Notes: generated from the letters alone by a model not told the origin. A DNA stretch of 64,000 nt from Candidatus Pseudobacter hemicellulosilyticus (GCA_029202545.1 CP119311.1:5084001-5148000); one strand, 5' to 3'. Counted from the first letter of the stretch, positions 35,834-44,742 are shown. Numbers and translations are program-made.

Positions 35834-36736
35834 TTATACCAGTAAAGGGGATTTGTCCAGCTCTTCGTCTTTCTTTAATACAATTGTGGCTGTTTCTACC
35901 GAGGAGTCCTGGTTCATACGCCTGATCCCATGGGGAGTTTGCGCATGGGCCAGGTATTGATCGGGAGTGAATGTGCTGAAATTGATCTTTGCCAGCTCTG
36001 CATAATCAGCTGCATTTGTCATGGCAATGGTATCCAGTGAGCTGACATTGAAGCTCAAAAAGCTGCCATATGACTCATCCACCAGCAGTCCCTGAAGATT
36101 CACCGTATTCAATGGGAAACTCAATCCTTTTACAAATATAGTTTGTGATATCACTTTCCCATTATGGATCTGCTGGTCCATTGCCATCACCATCTCCAGG
36201 AAAGAATTATTGTTATTACGTAAAGCACCCATCCTGAAGATTTCCACCGACTCCCTCGTTAACCGGGATCCAAAGAACAACAAGGCTTCCGGGTTACCAC
36301 CAATCCTATACGAGTAGCTTTTCCCCATCTTACTGGTTACTTTAGCCGGATCCTGGGGGCCTGCTTTATGCTTGAGTGTACAATATTTACCATTGTTGGT
36401 GATCTCTGCCCGGTACTGAAAGGTGAGTAAGCGGGTCTTCTGCTCATGTGTCAGAAAAGTCTGCACAGTCAGCAGGTTAATATTGTTGAAGGTATAATCT
36501 CTTTCGCCGGCGTCATCGGAAATGGTGAGCGTTCCTTCTATTCTTCCAGTAACGGGGCTTGATAAGCGGAGAGATGAAAGATCATTCTCAGCACTGATCA
36601 GTTCATGGATATAAATAAAAAAATTGTCATTGAAGCCATTCGAAGGATGAAAAAACGTTGATATCCTGTAACCTGCAATATTCGTAAAATCAGCTGCGGA
36701 ACCACCCTTAGGACTGAATCTTGCTTTAACTGCCAT
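35834..36736 (-). CDS. Unknown beta-rich protein (300 aa) of the type VI-like operon
   Basis: The product has 300 residues and no signal peptide or membrane segment. It is mainly strands with Asn, Ser and Gly turns (RIEGTLTISDDAGERDYTFNNINLL). The size and fold type would suit a tube or hub-adaptor protein, but I cannot match it to Hcp (about 130-170 residues) or to any other named family. It lies 9 bases before the VgrG-like gene, a position close to the tip of the spike, and 35 bases after the 1183-aa gene. Role is inferred only from the operon. Confidence 0.65.
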   Translation of the reverse strand: MAVKARFSPKGGSAADFTNIAGYRISTFFHPSNGFNDNFFIYIHELISAENDLSSLRLSSPVTGRIEGTLTISDDAGERDYTFNNINLLTVQTFLTHEQKTRLLTFQYRAEITNNGKYCTLKHKAGPQDPAKVTSKMGKSYSYRIGGNPEALLFFGSRLTRESVEIFRMGALRNNNNSFLEMVMAMDQQIHNGKVISQTIFVKGLSFPLNTVNLQGLLVDESYGSFLSFNVSSLDTIAMTNAADYAELAKINFSTFTPDQYLAHAQTPHGIRRMNQDSSVETATIVLKKDEELDKSPLLV

Positions 36737-36771
36737 GTTGTATTTTTTATTGTAGAAGGAAGAATTGAAGA

Positions 36772-39700
36772 TTAATGAACCTGCAACTGATGGGCGGCAA
36801 CCACCTTGTCAAACCAGTGTGCCTGCCTCAACGGACGGTATTTGCTTCTTGACTCATATAGTAATACCTCATGGACATCGCCCCTGGCAATTGGCTTTTC
36901 AGCATTGCCGTCCTCAGTTACTCCGGAATTCCCGGTGAGATAATTGAACAAAGCTTCTGACAGGCCCCAATCTGTCATTTTATTGTGTATCATGGCTTCG
37001 TTGATGATACCGGATGAGTTGTGATTTGTTTCATTGAAACCATCATAGTGGAAATACAGGTAGTAGTCTTTCCAGTTGATCTCCGCCATGTCCGCAGTTT
37101 TGGCTGCTGTTGCCATAAGCGCTATCAGGTACAGGTAATAGTCTGCCGCAAAGGCGAAATCCTTATTCACCTCTCCGCCGGCGGCAATAAAATGCTGAAT
37201 GCTGGTATGAAGATCAGCAACGCCTCTTCCCAGGTTCCTGAAACGTTCAAATGGTATTACATTGCTATTGGAGGTCTTCAGGTGCTGAGCAGTCCCATTG
37301 GTCAGCAGGTGAGCGCACAATACATAACCGGACGAAAGCACTGTTGGGAAAAGATAGTCGTCGGGCCTGTTCAGGGCCAGTGATGGCCCCAGGATAAGCA
37401 CCGGACAAACCGCATCTTTTGCCAGCCTGTTCATTCTCTCGCCCTGCTGTTTCCATTCTTCCTTATTATCCTGCCTGATAGCCCCTGTAGCCAGGCAAAT
37501 AGGCGGAATAAGCCGGGAATAACCGTCTGGATTCAATAATGTAGCATTACTTAATTGTTTAAGGAACGACTCTTTATTGATCTGAACATGCGCCCACCCC
37601 TTGTCCGCAAAGGCGAGATCGGTCATAAAGACCATTGCCGGGAATTTCGGATTTAATGCATTATTGTTGGCCAGCCCTGTAGGGTTTAAAAAGTTGCCAT
37701 AATGATGCTCACTTTTTATCCATTCCAGGAACTCATGATGATAGGCGTTGATCACTACAACCTCGCAGTCTGACCCGTAGGTGCTGGCAAAATCAATCAG
37801 GTATTTGACACCTTTCAGCTCCGACACAAACTGAACAATATTGCCCAGGTTGTCGGTTGATTGGTTATCAAGCAGTGTACGCAATGCTTTAAAGCCGGCG
37901 CCTGCGCCATCCTGGCCTGCCTCGCTGAAAAGGTTTGCGCTGATATATTTTGTTAAGCTGTTCTGAGCAAAGAAAGCGCCCAGATCGGGATCTTTGGTAT
38001 CCAGCTTTTCAATAAGGTCCAGTAACAGATCATACAGGTTGGAACCCAATTCACCAAGATGGAGTTTATCCTTATTCAGCAATAACAGCCAGGTGAGCAC
38101 CAGCACTTCTGTTTTGCTTTTAAAAGCGGGTAAATGCATGCTGCCTGCATATTGTTCAAAGATCTTACTCAGGCTTTTCTGGTAGATCACAGTGCTTTCT
38201 TTCACAATCTTTTCAACCTCTGTCCTCGCCAGCTGCCTGTTTTCGTTGCTGCCGGAAATGTACTGCTGGATGGCCAGTCCCAGCCCTGGTCTGCTGGTCC
38301 TGTCCTTTGCTTCTTCAGCAGGAGGCGCAGCAACCAGGGTATCCCCGTTTGCTGTACTGATGGCAGTGGATCCGTTATCCTCCCTGCCTTCACTTAACAG
38401 GGAAACAGGAGCTCCCGGGGCGGATGCCGGAAGACTATCCGCCTGTTTTGTAGCTGCAGCGAGATAAATACCAATGTCCTTCCTTTGGCTGATGGTATCC
38501 AGGTCAAGGTGTCCCAGCAAGGCTTTGGTTTCAGAAAGGTAAAGGCCTGTTTCTCCTGGCTTTAATGCCGGTCCGGCTGATCCTAAAGCAGTGAGCCTTC
38601 CAATACCTATGATCCCTTTCTGCCCGTTATTGGTTACTCCGGGTATTAGTTTCCGCAGCAGCTGGTGATCTTCCAGCATGATGACCGTATCCTCAATCCT
38701 CTTTTGCACATCCGGCGCCATCAATACGCCAATGAAGGTATTGATCAGCTTACCGGCTATTGCCTCCCGGGGCTCATTGTCCGTATTGCCCATTGATTCC
38801 TCAATGATACGGTCAATATTGCCGGCATTGGCCACCTCCATCATAGAGGAGGTAAAAAACAATTCCATTTCATATTCCCTGAACTTTTTGATAAGATCAT
38901 CTTCTGTAAGTCCAGGCACTTTGAAAAGCCTGGGAATAATTACATCTGTGAACAAATTCAGCAGGGCCCTGAACATAGCTGTTCGCTGCTCCTTTGGCAA
39001 AGACATCATTCTATGAATGGTTTGCCTTTTCTGTTCATCCGCTAATATGCTACGGCCAATCTTCTGAATGGTCTCGCTTAATTTGTGAAATTCCTGGTTG
39101 TTCTCTTCAATTTGGGGATTAAAGATATAGGCAAGCAAAACAGGAAAAGCTGTTCTGAAATCTTCCACCAGGTCTTTAATGGAATAGCCGGCAGGCAGGT
39201 TGACCGAGGGCTTCGCCAGGCCGAATTTTCCATTCAGAATAGCATTTTCAATAGCAGCATTTTTTTCCTCTGCATCCCTGATCGTATTTATTTCAGGTAT
39301 GTCATTTTCAAAATAGCTGATAGACCAGCGCAGGACCATGGACAACAGTACCTTGCTTTGGATGATCTGGGTAAGCATATTATAGGCTTCCATGGAAGCC
39401 ACAAATTTCTGCCGTAACTCTTCCGACACGATGCCTGTCTCCCGATTAAGGATTATCTGGATATTGTAACCTGGCAACGCATCATTCCTGATGCTCAAAG
39501 GGTCGTTAAGGTAATTCTTGAAAATAGTAAAGAGCGACTTGAGGAATAAAATGAACTCTTTTTTATTGGCATCCGTAACAGCAGACCTGAATACAGTATG
39601 CGAACTGAAATCGATCAGATCCATTTTTTGCCTGAATGTTTCCTCCACAGGATTCTCCACATACAAAAAATCAATAAAGACCGGTACAAAATTAACAGGA

Positions 39701-40323
39701 AGCTCAGAATGCTCTGTAATACCATAGGGCACTCCTTTCTTTCCGGCAAATTTTGACAACAGAACGGCAAAAGCCTGTATCAGTTCAAAATTCCTCGCCT
39801 GGAAAGAACAGAAACTGCTGAGATTCTCTTTTATCTGTTTATAGATCTCTTTGCCAGGCAGTACATCATTCCCCAGGAACCGGCTGGCATCCAGGAAATC
39901 CTTGATCTTTACATCCGGCTTCTGATCCTTAAAGAAAGGCTGATCAGAATTGCTGCTGGCGCGGACATCGAAATAATTATAGTTGTCAATGATGTACGAG
40001 GAAGATGCTTTCTGATCGCCGTTATGGGTGCTCAGGATAAAATAGGGCAGGGGCTCCCCGTTATGCGATTCTGTACGGGAAAAAGTTTCCGATAGCTGCG
40101 GTTCTATCTTCTCAATAAAGCTGGAGTAGGTCAGCCTGCCGGTCCTTTGCTGGCCGTTCTCATCCCTCAATCGTTCATCCAATGCACCGCTCCTGGAGAA
40201 AATATATTCAGCTACTCCTGGCTTCAGCGCATTGAACTTGCCAACGATATATACTCTTTTCTTGATTTCTGCAAGCGATCTGGGATCAATGCCAAAATCT
40301 CTTAAAAATTGTCCGAGTGCCAT
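36772..40323 (-). CDS. Unknown very large protein (1183 aa), first gene of the type VI-like operon
   Basis: The product has 1183 residues and no signal peptide or membrane helix. Residues 1-600 are mostly helical (for example LSETIQKIGRSILADEQKRQTIHRMM). Residues about 600-700 are Gly/Ala/Pro/Ser-rich linkers, and 700-1183 are mixed alpha/beta with aromatic-rich strands (ASTYGSDCEVVVINAYHHEFLEW). I recognise no domain. It has no similarity I can see to TssB or TssC sheath proteins. It heads the operon, and a long 609-base spacer lies upstream of it. It could be a scaffold or a sheath-like or platform component; this is not supported by a motif. Confidence 0.7.
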   Translation of the reverse strand: MALGQFLRDFGIDPRSLAEIKKRVYIVGKFNALKPGVAEYIFSRSGALDERLRDENGQQRTGRLTYSSFIEKIEPQLSETFSRTESHNGEPLPYFILSTHNGDQKASSSYIIDNYNYFDVRASSNSDQPFFKDQKPDVKIKDFLDASRFLGNDVLPGKEIYKQIKENLSSFCSFQARNFELIQAFAVLLSKFAGKKGVPYGITEHSELPVNFVPVFIDFLYVENPVEETFRQKMDLIDFSSHTVFRSAVTDANKKEFILFLKSLFTIFKNYLNDPLSIRNDALPGYNIQIILNRETGIVSEELRQKFVASMEAYNMLTQIIQSKVLLSMVLRWSISYFENDIPEINTIRDAEEKNAAIENAILNGKFGLAKPSVNLPAGYSIKDLVEDFRTAFPVLLAYIFNPQIEENNQEFHKLSETIQKIGRSILADEQKRQTIHRMMSLPKEQRTAMFRALLNLFTDVIIPRLFKVPGLTEDDLIKKFREYEMELFFTSSMMEVANAGNIDRIIEESMGNTDNEPREAIAGKLINTFIGVLMAPDVQKRIEDTVIMLEDHQLLRKLIPGVTNNGQKGIIGIGRLTALGSAGPALKPGETGLYLSETKALLGHLDLDTISQRKDIGIYLAAATKQADSLPASAPGAPVSLLSEGREDNGSTAISTANGDTLVAAPPAEEAKDRTSRPGLGLAIQQYISGSNENRQLARTEVEKIVKESTVIYQKSLSKIFEQYAGSMHLPAFKSKTEVLVLTWLLLLNKDKLHLGELGSNLYDLLLDLIEKLDTKDPDLGAFFAQNSLTKYISANLFSEAGQDGAGAGFKALRTLLDNQSTDNLGNIVQFVSELKGVKYLIDFASTYGSDCEVVVINAYHHEFLEWIKSEHHYGNFLNPTGLANNNALNPKFPAMVFMTDLAFADKGWAHVQINKESFLKQLSNATLLNPDGYSRLIPPICLATGAIRQDNKEEWKQQGERMNRLAKDAVCPVLILGPSLALNRPDDYLFPTVLSSGYVLCAHLLTNGTAQHLKTSNSNVIPFERFRNLGRGVADLHTSIQHFIAAGGEVNKDFAFAADYYLYLIALMATAAKTADMAEINWKDYYLYFHYDGFNETNHNSSGIINEAMIHNKMTDWGLSEALFNYLTGNSGVTEDGNAEKPIARGDVHEVLLYESRSKYRPLRQAHWFDKVVAAHQLQVH

Positions 40324-40932
40324 ATGTGCTATTATTTTTTGGTTGCTGGTAAATGAGTATTGTCAGGACAAAAACAGTCATGATCGGATCAGCATTGATC
40401 CGACAGAAGTCCTTAAACCGTAAAAACCGGGCAAATGGTCAGTAAGACCTCTTTAAAGGATATGCAGGGATAGATGCAGCTTTTTGCTGCGCGGTAAGAT
40501 GCGACAAGAACCAATAACTAGTGGGCGGATTGTTGGGAAACAGTAATAATTATTGGATCAGAGCAGACAATATTCCGATAGAACGTTGATCAGACCCATT
40601 GATCACAATCAATAATTTTATTGGATGTATAAAATACATTAAGATAAGGGGATGAGGTGTTGAAAGTACAAAACTGCAATTATCTGACGACCCCGTTTTT
40701 TCACCTTTTTTTGTTATCATTTTGCTTCGGAAAAAATTCTCTGCTGAAAATGGTCAAATACGAACAGGCTGAAGCTTGCGCAATACTTAAGTATACGAAG
40801 ATCCTCTGCTTTAAAAATCAGTGGAAACACCTTTGTTACAGCACACAGTTTGGAGCAACTTCGTTTTGCAGTAGTGAATATATTTCCTGTTATGAGATCG
40901 CATTTTAAAAACCTTACGTCATAAATTCTGCA
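40324..40932. other. Divergent intergenic region of 609 bases between the type VI-like operon and the PDZ gene
   Basis: No convincing gene is seen. A GTG-started frame at 40657-40908 (83 codons) has a Cys- and Phe-rich composition unlike real proteins. The sequence is AT-rich with no exact TAnnTTTG element on either strand. One-mismatch forms (for example TCATTTTG near 40724, TCGTTTTG near 40863) occur on the plus strand. Such a long AT-rich spacer may hold binding sites for regulators of both units. Confidence 0.45.
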
Positions 40933-42063
40933 ATGAAAAGTATCACAACGATCCTGGTTATTGCCTTAGTTGCCGCCATTGGCTGGCATATCAAGGAAGC
41001 ATTTTCAGCTGATAAGAAAATTTCCGGCATTTTTCAGGAAAAGCCTGACCTGGGCTATTCCTGGGAACAAACAACTGCCAAAGTAGGCGGGATGGGCATC
41101 AACTATATAATTGAAGAAGGCAGCAGGTATCCTAAAATTGAAGCAGTGACCTGGGGCGGCCCGGCAAGCTTAGCCGGACTTCAGGTGGGCGATTTCATCA
41201 CCAGCATCGAAGGGTTATCAACGGAAGGACTAACCATCGATCAACTAAAAAGAATAATACCCGGAGAAGTTGGCAGTACCTGCAATATACTGATATGGCG
41301 GAACGGCGTTCAATATCCCGTTTCTTTTACAAGACAGAGAATCCCAGGACTGGTCAGTGAAGCACAATTAACCAATGCGTATGATCCAACAGCCCATTTC
41401 TTCTGGGACGACAATCAGGTGGTATGGTGTCCCGGCTTTGTACATCCCGAATTTAATGTTCAGGCTGCGGAGCAAAACAACACCTGGAAGGCCTTGCCGG
41501 GTTATGTACTTTCAGGCACCAAAGCAGGCGATCTCAGTACAACATGGACGCCAGGCCTCGCACACCCTTTGATGAATGCTTTCTCCATAAATATGGAAGG
41601 CAGGTGGGTTCCTGACCTGGGATACAAATTTATCACGGAAAACGGGCTGGCGACTGGAACAACCTGGGCTGCAGGAACAAAATATCCCGAATACAAAATA
41701 ATAGCGGCTGAGAATGCCGGCATTTTTAATGCTTATCCCGGGTATTCATTCTCCAATCCTACCAGGAACCTGGATGTGGTCTGGACCCCGGGATTAAAAG
41801 ATCCGGACTATCCAGAGAGGATTTCCGGGCCAACAGAAGGGGAGTGGATCAGCGTTCCTGAATATCCTTCTGCAACATATGCGTCCACCGAAGATACATG
41901 GACTGATCACCTGGTTAAATCCGTTGCATTAAAGGGGCTCGCCAACCTGGGAGAATGGCTGACTAATAAAAAGGACAATTATGTATCCAACGAGTTAAAT
42001 AAGAAAAGCGACGAAGAATTATTGAAATCAGCTTTTAAAGGACTTAAAAAACTGACCGAATAA
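40933..42063 (+). CDS. PDZ-domain protein with four about 40-residue Trp/Pro repeats
   Basis: The product has 376 residues. A hydrophobic N-terminus (MKSITTILVIALVAAIGWHI) is a signal peptide or anchor. A PDZ domain covers about residues 52-135, with MGINYIIEEG, GPASLAGLQVGDFITSIEG and VGSTCNILIWRNG. Then four repeats follow, starting near residues 164, 204, 244 and 283, each with the pattern VW-x-PG-x-x-HP and ending W-x-x-x-PGY. A helical tail with LANLGEWLTNKKDN closes the protein. No protease domain is present, so it is not a DegP-type protease. PDZ domains bind C-termini; the repeats may form a small beta platform. It is divergent from the type VI-like operon and may serve it or be independent. 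Confidence 0.75.
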   Translation: MKSITTILVIALVAAIGWHIKEAFSADKKISGIFQEKPDLGYSWEQTTAKVGGMGINYIIEEGSRYPKIEAVTWGGPASLAGLQVGDFITSIEGLSTEGLTIDQLKRIIPGEVGSTCNILIWRNGVQYPVSFTRQRIPGLVSEAQLTNAYDPTAHFFWDDNQVVWCPGFVHPEFNVQAAEQNNTWKALPGYVLSGTKAGDLSTTWTPGLAHPLMNAFSINMEGRWVPDLGYKFITENGLATGTTWAAGTKYPEYKIIAAENAGIFNAYPGYSFSNPTRNLDVVWTPGLKDPDYPERISGPTEGEWISVPEYPSATYASTEDTWTDHLVKSVALKGLANLGEWLTNKKDNYVSNELNKKSDEELLKSAFKGLKKLTE

Positions 42064-42191
42064 AAAGCCAGTCATTTTATTTCAGCAGTCTTCCCGGACT
42101 TTTAGCTTTTACACCAGCAGGCAATATTTAACCGTTCTTCAGGACGGCAATTAAATGGGTTTGCCCAAAATACTGGCCTGGGCCAGGCGAT

Positions 42192-42207
42192 TGTGACTGT
42201 AGTCACG
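42192..42207 (+). promoter_or_regulatory. Crp/Fnr-like operator (TGTGA-N6-TCACG)
   Basis: TGTGACTGTAGTCACG matches the E. coli CRP consensus TGTGA-N6-TCACA in nine of ten positions. The core GTGACT-GT-AGTCAC is a perfect inverted repeat. It is centred about 33 bases before the end of the TACTTTTG element, so near -43 from the expected start of transcription, a class II activator position. Confidence 0.6.
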
Positions 42208-42228
42208 GTCATACAACCTTTCAGCTGC

Positions 42229-42236
42229 TACTTTTG
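42229..42236 (+). promoter_or_regulatory. -7 element (TACTTTTG) of the hydrolase-Crp operon
   Basis: TACTTTTG fits TAnnTTTG exactly, 15 bases before the start codon of the hydrolase. No TTG occurs at -33, consistent with a promoter that needs the activator bound just upstream. Confidence 0.6.
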
Positions 42237-42251
42237 TTTTAAAATTAGCGT

Positions 42252-42962
42252 ATGAAACAAAGTATGGTTTTGCTGCACGGCCTGTTTGGACAATTGAGCA
42301 ACTGGGATAGCGTTGTTGAACAATTCAGCCATTCCTATACTATCTATATCCCTTCCCTGCCAATAGATGATACCCCCAAGAATGATCCACTCTATTTTCT
42401 GGTTGATTACCTGGAGAGGTATATAGCAGAACATCAGCTGAAAAACATTGTACTGGCAGGCAATTCGCTGGGAGGGCATCTTGCTATTTTATACACTTCA
42501 CGGCATAGTCATAATGTCAGCAACCTGATACTGACAGGCAGTTCCGGCCTTTTTGAAAATACCAATATGGGCAGCTTTCCCAAAAGAAGCTCTGCCGACT
42601 ACATCAAAGCAAGGGTGGAATATACCTTTTATGACCCGGCCATAGCAACAGCCGATCTTGTTTCACGCGTGCTAAGCATCACCAGGGATACCGCTAAATG
42701 CCTGGCAGTCCTCCGTGTAGCTAAATCTGCCCAGCGGCATTATGTAGCCGACCTCCTGCCTGGGATAACCGTACCCACCTTACTGATCTGGGGACGTGAG
42801 GACAGGATCACACCTATGACCGTTGCCAGGGATTTTGCCAACCTGATCCCCGATACTACACTGGTAGTCCTTGATGAATGCGGTCATGCACCAATGATGG
42901 AAAAACCTGCTGAATTTAATAATGCATTACTCCAGTATCTGGGCCAGGACATAGCTGTATAA
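42252..42962 (+). CDS. Alpha/beta hydrolase
   Basis: The product has 236 residues with the classical alpha/beta hydrolase layout. LLHGLFG near residues 7-13 is the oxyanion strand, and the nucleophile elbow is GNSLGG with Ser72. Asp184 lies in WGREDRITP and His212 in CGHAPMMEKP, completing the triad. The cap is short. The enzyme should be a cytosolic esterase, lipase or C-C hydrolase; the substrate is unknown. It is followed 18 bases later by a Crp/Fnr-type regulator, and both lie behind a Crp-like operator, so they are probably controlled together. Confidence 0.9.
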   Translation: MKQSMVLLHGLFGQLSNWDSVVEQFSHSYTIYIPSLPIDDTPKNDPLYFLVDYLERYIAEHQLKNIVLAGNSLGGHLAILYTSRHSHNVSNLILTGSSGLFENTNMGSFPKRSSADYIKARVEYTFYDPAIATADLVSRVLSITRDTAKCLAVLRVAKSAQRHYVADLLPGITVPTLLIWGREDRITPMTVARDFANLIPDTTLVVLDECGHAPMMEKPAEFNNALLQYLGQDIAV

Positions 42963-42980
42963 ACCACAACATTTATCAAC

Positions 42981-43595
42981 ATGACATTACCATCCTATTA
43001 CCAAAGATTAATGAGCAGGTATCCACATGTCTCAGTAGCCGAGTGGCAGCTGCTGGACCAGCTGGCGACTGTCCGGCATATCAGGAAGGGAGAGCATTTT
43101 CTGCGGGCCGGGAAAGTTGCACGTTATGCGGCTTTCGTGTTATCAGGCCAGTTCAAGTATAGCTTTACCGGGGATGACGACAGCGAGAAGATCCTGAAAT
43201 TCAGTTTTACAGATGATTTTTTGACCAATTGCCTGAGCTTTAACAGTAATACCCCTTCATCGCTCAATATTACCGCCCTGGAAGACGCTGTGATCCTACG
43301 ATTCAATATCAATAAGGTTCAGCCCCTCTATGAGCTGCACAGCAGTATATTGCATGTAAATATCCAGGTGTACAAGGATATCATGGAAGAACAGGCTGAA
43401 CACGAGTATATATTATCACTGAAAAGCCCTTTGGCGCGGTACCGCTTCCTGTTGCGCCACCGTCCTGCCATCATTCAGAAGATCTCTTTGACCAATATAG
43501 CCAGGTACCTTTTCACCAGCCGGGAAGCCTTAAGCCGGGCAAGGGTGCTGGCCATGAAAAATTTAGGCGGCCAGAACCCATTGAGTTCTTCGTAA
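42981..43595 (+). CDS. Crp/Fnr family transcriptional regulator
   Basis: The product has 204 residues. The N-terminal cyclic-nucleotide-binding-like domain (about 20-115) contains RHIRKGEHFLRAGKVARYAAFVLSGQF, then a dimerisation helix (about 118-150) and a C-terminal helix-turn-helix with KISLTNIARYLFTSREALSRAR. This matches the shorter Crp/Fnr regulators of Bacteroidota. Without the usual RxS phosphate-binding arginine pattern clearly visible, cAMP binding cannot be stated. A Crp-like operator lies in front of the operon, so autoregulation is plausible. It converges closely on the methionine aminopeptidase gene (12 bases). Confidence 0.88.
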   Translation: MTLPSYYQRLMSRYPHVSVAEWQLLDQLATVRHIRKGEHFLRAGKVARYAAFVLSGQFKYSFTGDDDSEKILKFSFTDDFLTNCLSFNSNTPSSLNITALEDAVILRFNINKVQPLYELHSSILHVNIQVYKDIMEEQAEHEYILSLKSPLARYRFLLRHRPAIIQKISLTNIARYLFTSREALSRARVLAMKNLGGQNPLSSS

Positions 43596-43607
43596 GAAAA
43601 GGATGTT

Positions 43608-44372
43608 TTAATTTAATATACCATTCGCTTCTGTCAGGATCAATGGATGGCCATCAGTAACTACTATAGTATGCTCGTGCTGTGCCATATAGCCGCCTTT
43701 GTTCCCCACCAGGGTCCATCCATCACCCAGTTCCGTGGCAAAAGTGGAAGCTGTTGCAATAAATGTTTCAATAGCCACCACTGAATTCTTTGAAAAGCGG
43801 CGCTGGTCATAACGGTTTTTATAGTTCAGCAGATCGTCCGGCTGCTCGTGCAGACTTCTTCCTATCCCGTGCCCGCCCAGGTTTTTAATGACCATGAAAC
43901 CCCTTTTTCTGGCTTCTTTTTCCATCAGCTGGCCTATGTCGGCTATTTTAACGCCACCTTTGATATTACTGATGGCTTTGCGTAATATTTCTTTGGATGC
44001 GTCTACCAGCTGCTGGTGCTGATGCAGGTCCTGTCCAAGGACAAAGGAGCCGCCATTATCCGCCCAAAAACCATTTAGTTCCGCCGATACATCGATATTG
44101 ATCAGGTCCCCATTTTTTAAGATCCGGCTGTCTGATGGGATGCCATGGCAGAATTCACTGCCAACGCTGATGCAGGTACAGCCGGGAAACCGGTAGGTTA
44201 AATACGGGGCCGATCTTGCCCCAAAACCCGCCAGGATAGAAGCGCCAAAATCGTCAAGCGTTTTAGTGCTCATACCCGGCTGGGCATAACTGATCATTTC
44301 CTTCAGTGTGTAAGCGACCGCCTCACTGGCTTTTCGCATTCCTGTCAGCTCGGCTTCTTTTGTTATCGACAT
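43608..44372 (-). CDS. map: Methionine aminopeptidase, type I
   Basis: The product has 254 residues, the length of type I enzymes. The metal ligands are visible: Asp94 (NIDVSAEL), Asp105 (FWADNGG), His168 (GGHGIG), Glu202 (AIETFI) and Glu233 (QHEHTIVV), with the substrate-contact His76 in CHGIP. It removes the initiator methionine from new proteins in the cytosol. The gene stands alone and is probably a second copy, since the housekeeping map usually lies in a ribosomal protein cluster with secY in this phylum. That cluster is not in the window. The start ATG is well placed. Confidence 0.95.
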   Translation of the reverse strand: MSITKEAELTGMRKASEAVAYTLKEMISYAQPGMSTKTLDDFGASILAGFGARSAPYLTYRFPGCTCISVGSEFCHGIPSDSRILKNGDLINIDVSAELNGFWADNGGSFVLGQDLHQHQQLVDASKEILRKAISNIKGGVKIADIGQLMEKEARKRGFMVIKNLGGHGIGRSLHEQPDDLLNYKNRYDQRRFSKNSVVAIETFIATASTFATELGDGWTLVGNKGGYMAQHEHTIVVTDGHPLILTEANGILN

Positions 44373-44484
44373 AGTGTTTTCTGTTTTAAACTGTTGGAAC
44401 TACTTAACAGTGCAGTAAAATTAAGCCTGTTTTTAATGGCGGAAAAACTTTCCGGAGCATCAATTTCTCGGTAGTGGCCTATAT

Positions 44485-44729
44485 CACCACTTTTCTGTTC
44501 GCCAGCACCTGGGCGCCGTACTAATAAGGGCTGGGAAATACCAGGAAGCAGAAAAAGTGGTCCAGCAGGACCTGAAGTATGGCCCGATAACGGTTGGGCC
44601 CTGATCGGCTTATATAATGTATATTTATTGCAGCAGAAAAAGGAACAGGCAGCTGCAGTAAAAGCGCGCTTTGAGCAATCCTGGCAGTATGCGGATGTCA
44701 AAATAAGCTCCTCCTCACCGCTGCAATAA
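44485..44729 (+). pseudogene. Decayed C-terminal fragment of a TPR protein
   Basis: Two adjacent frames give VRQHLGAVLIRAGKYQEAEK, then DLKYG, and after a single-base deletion near 44583 PDNGWALIGLYNVYLLQQ and RFEQSWQYADVK, ending in a stop at 44727-44729. Together they match the C-terminal end of Bacteroidota TPR proteins that close with a PDNGWSL...F...W..ADV pattern. The N-terminal part is missing, and upstream bases up to the methionine aminopeptidase promoter do not continue the homology. This is most likely a gene remnant. Because the fragment is in two frames, a sequencing error alone would not explain the missing N-terminus. Confidence 0.65.
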
Positions 44730-44742
44730 TTAAAAAACACCT

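Noticed and set aside
40657..40908. 83-codon frame in the divergent spacer
   Set aside because: GTG start, Cys/Phe-rich product in AT-rich DNA, no motif. Treated as chance.
44363..44740. 125-codon minus-strand frame upstream of methionine aminopeptidase
   Set aside because: It is antisense to the TPR remnant, whose homology is visible on the plus strand.
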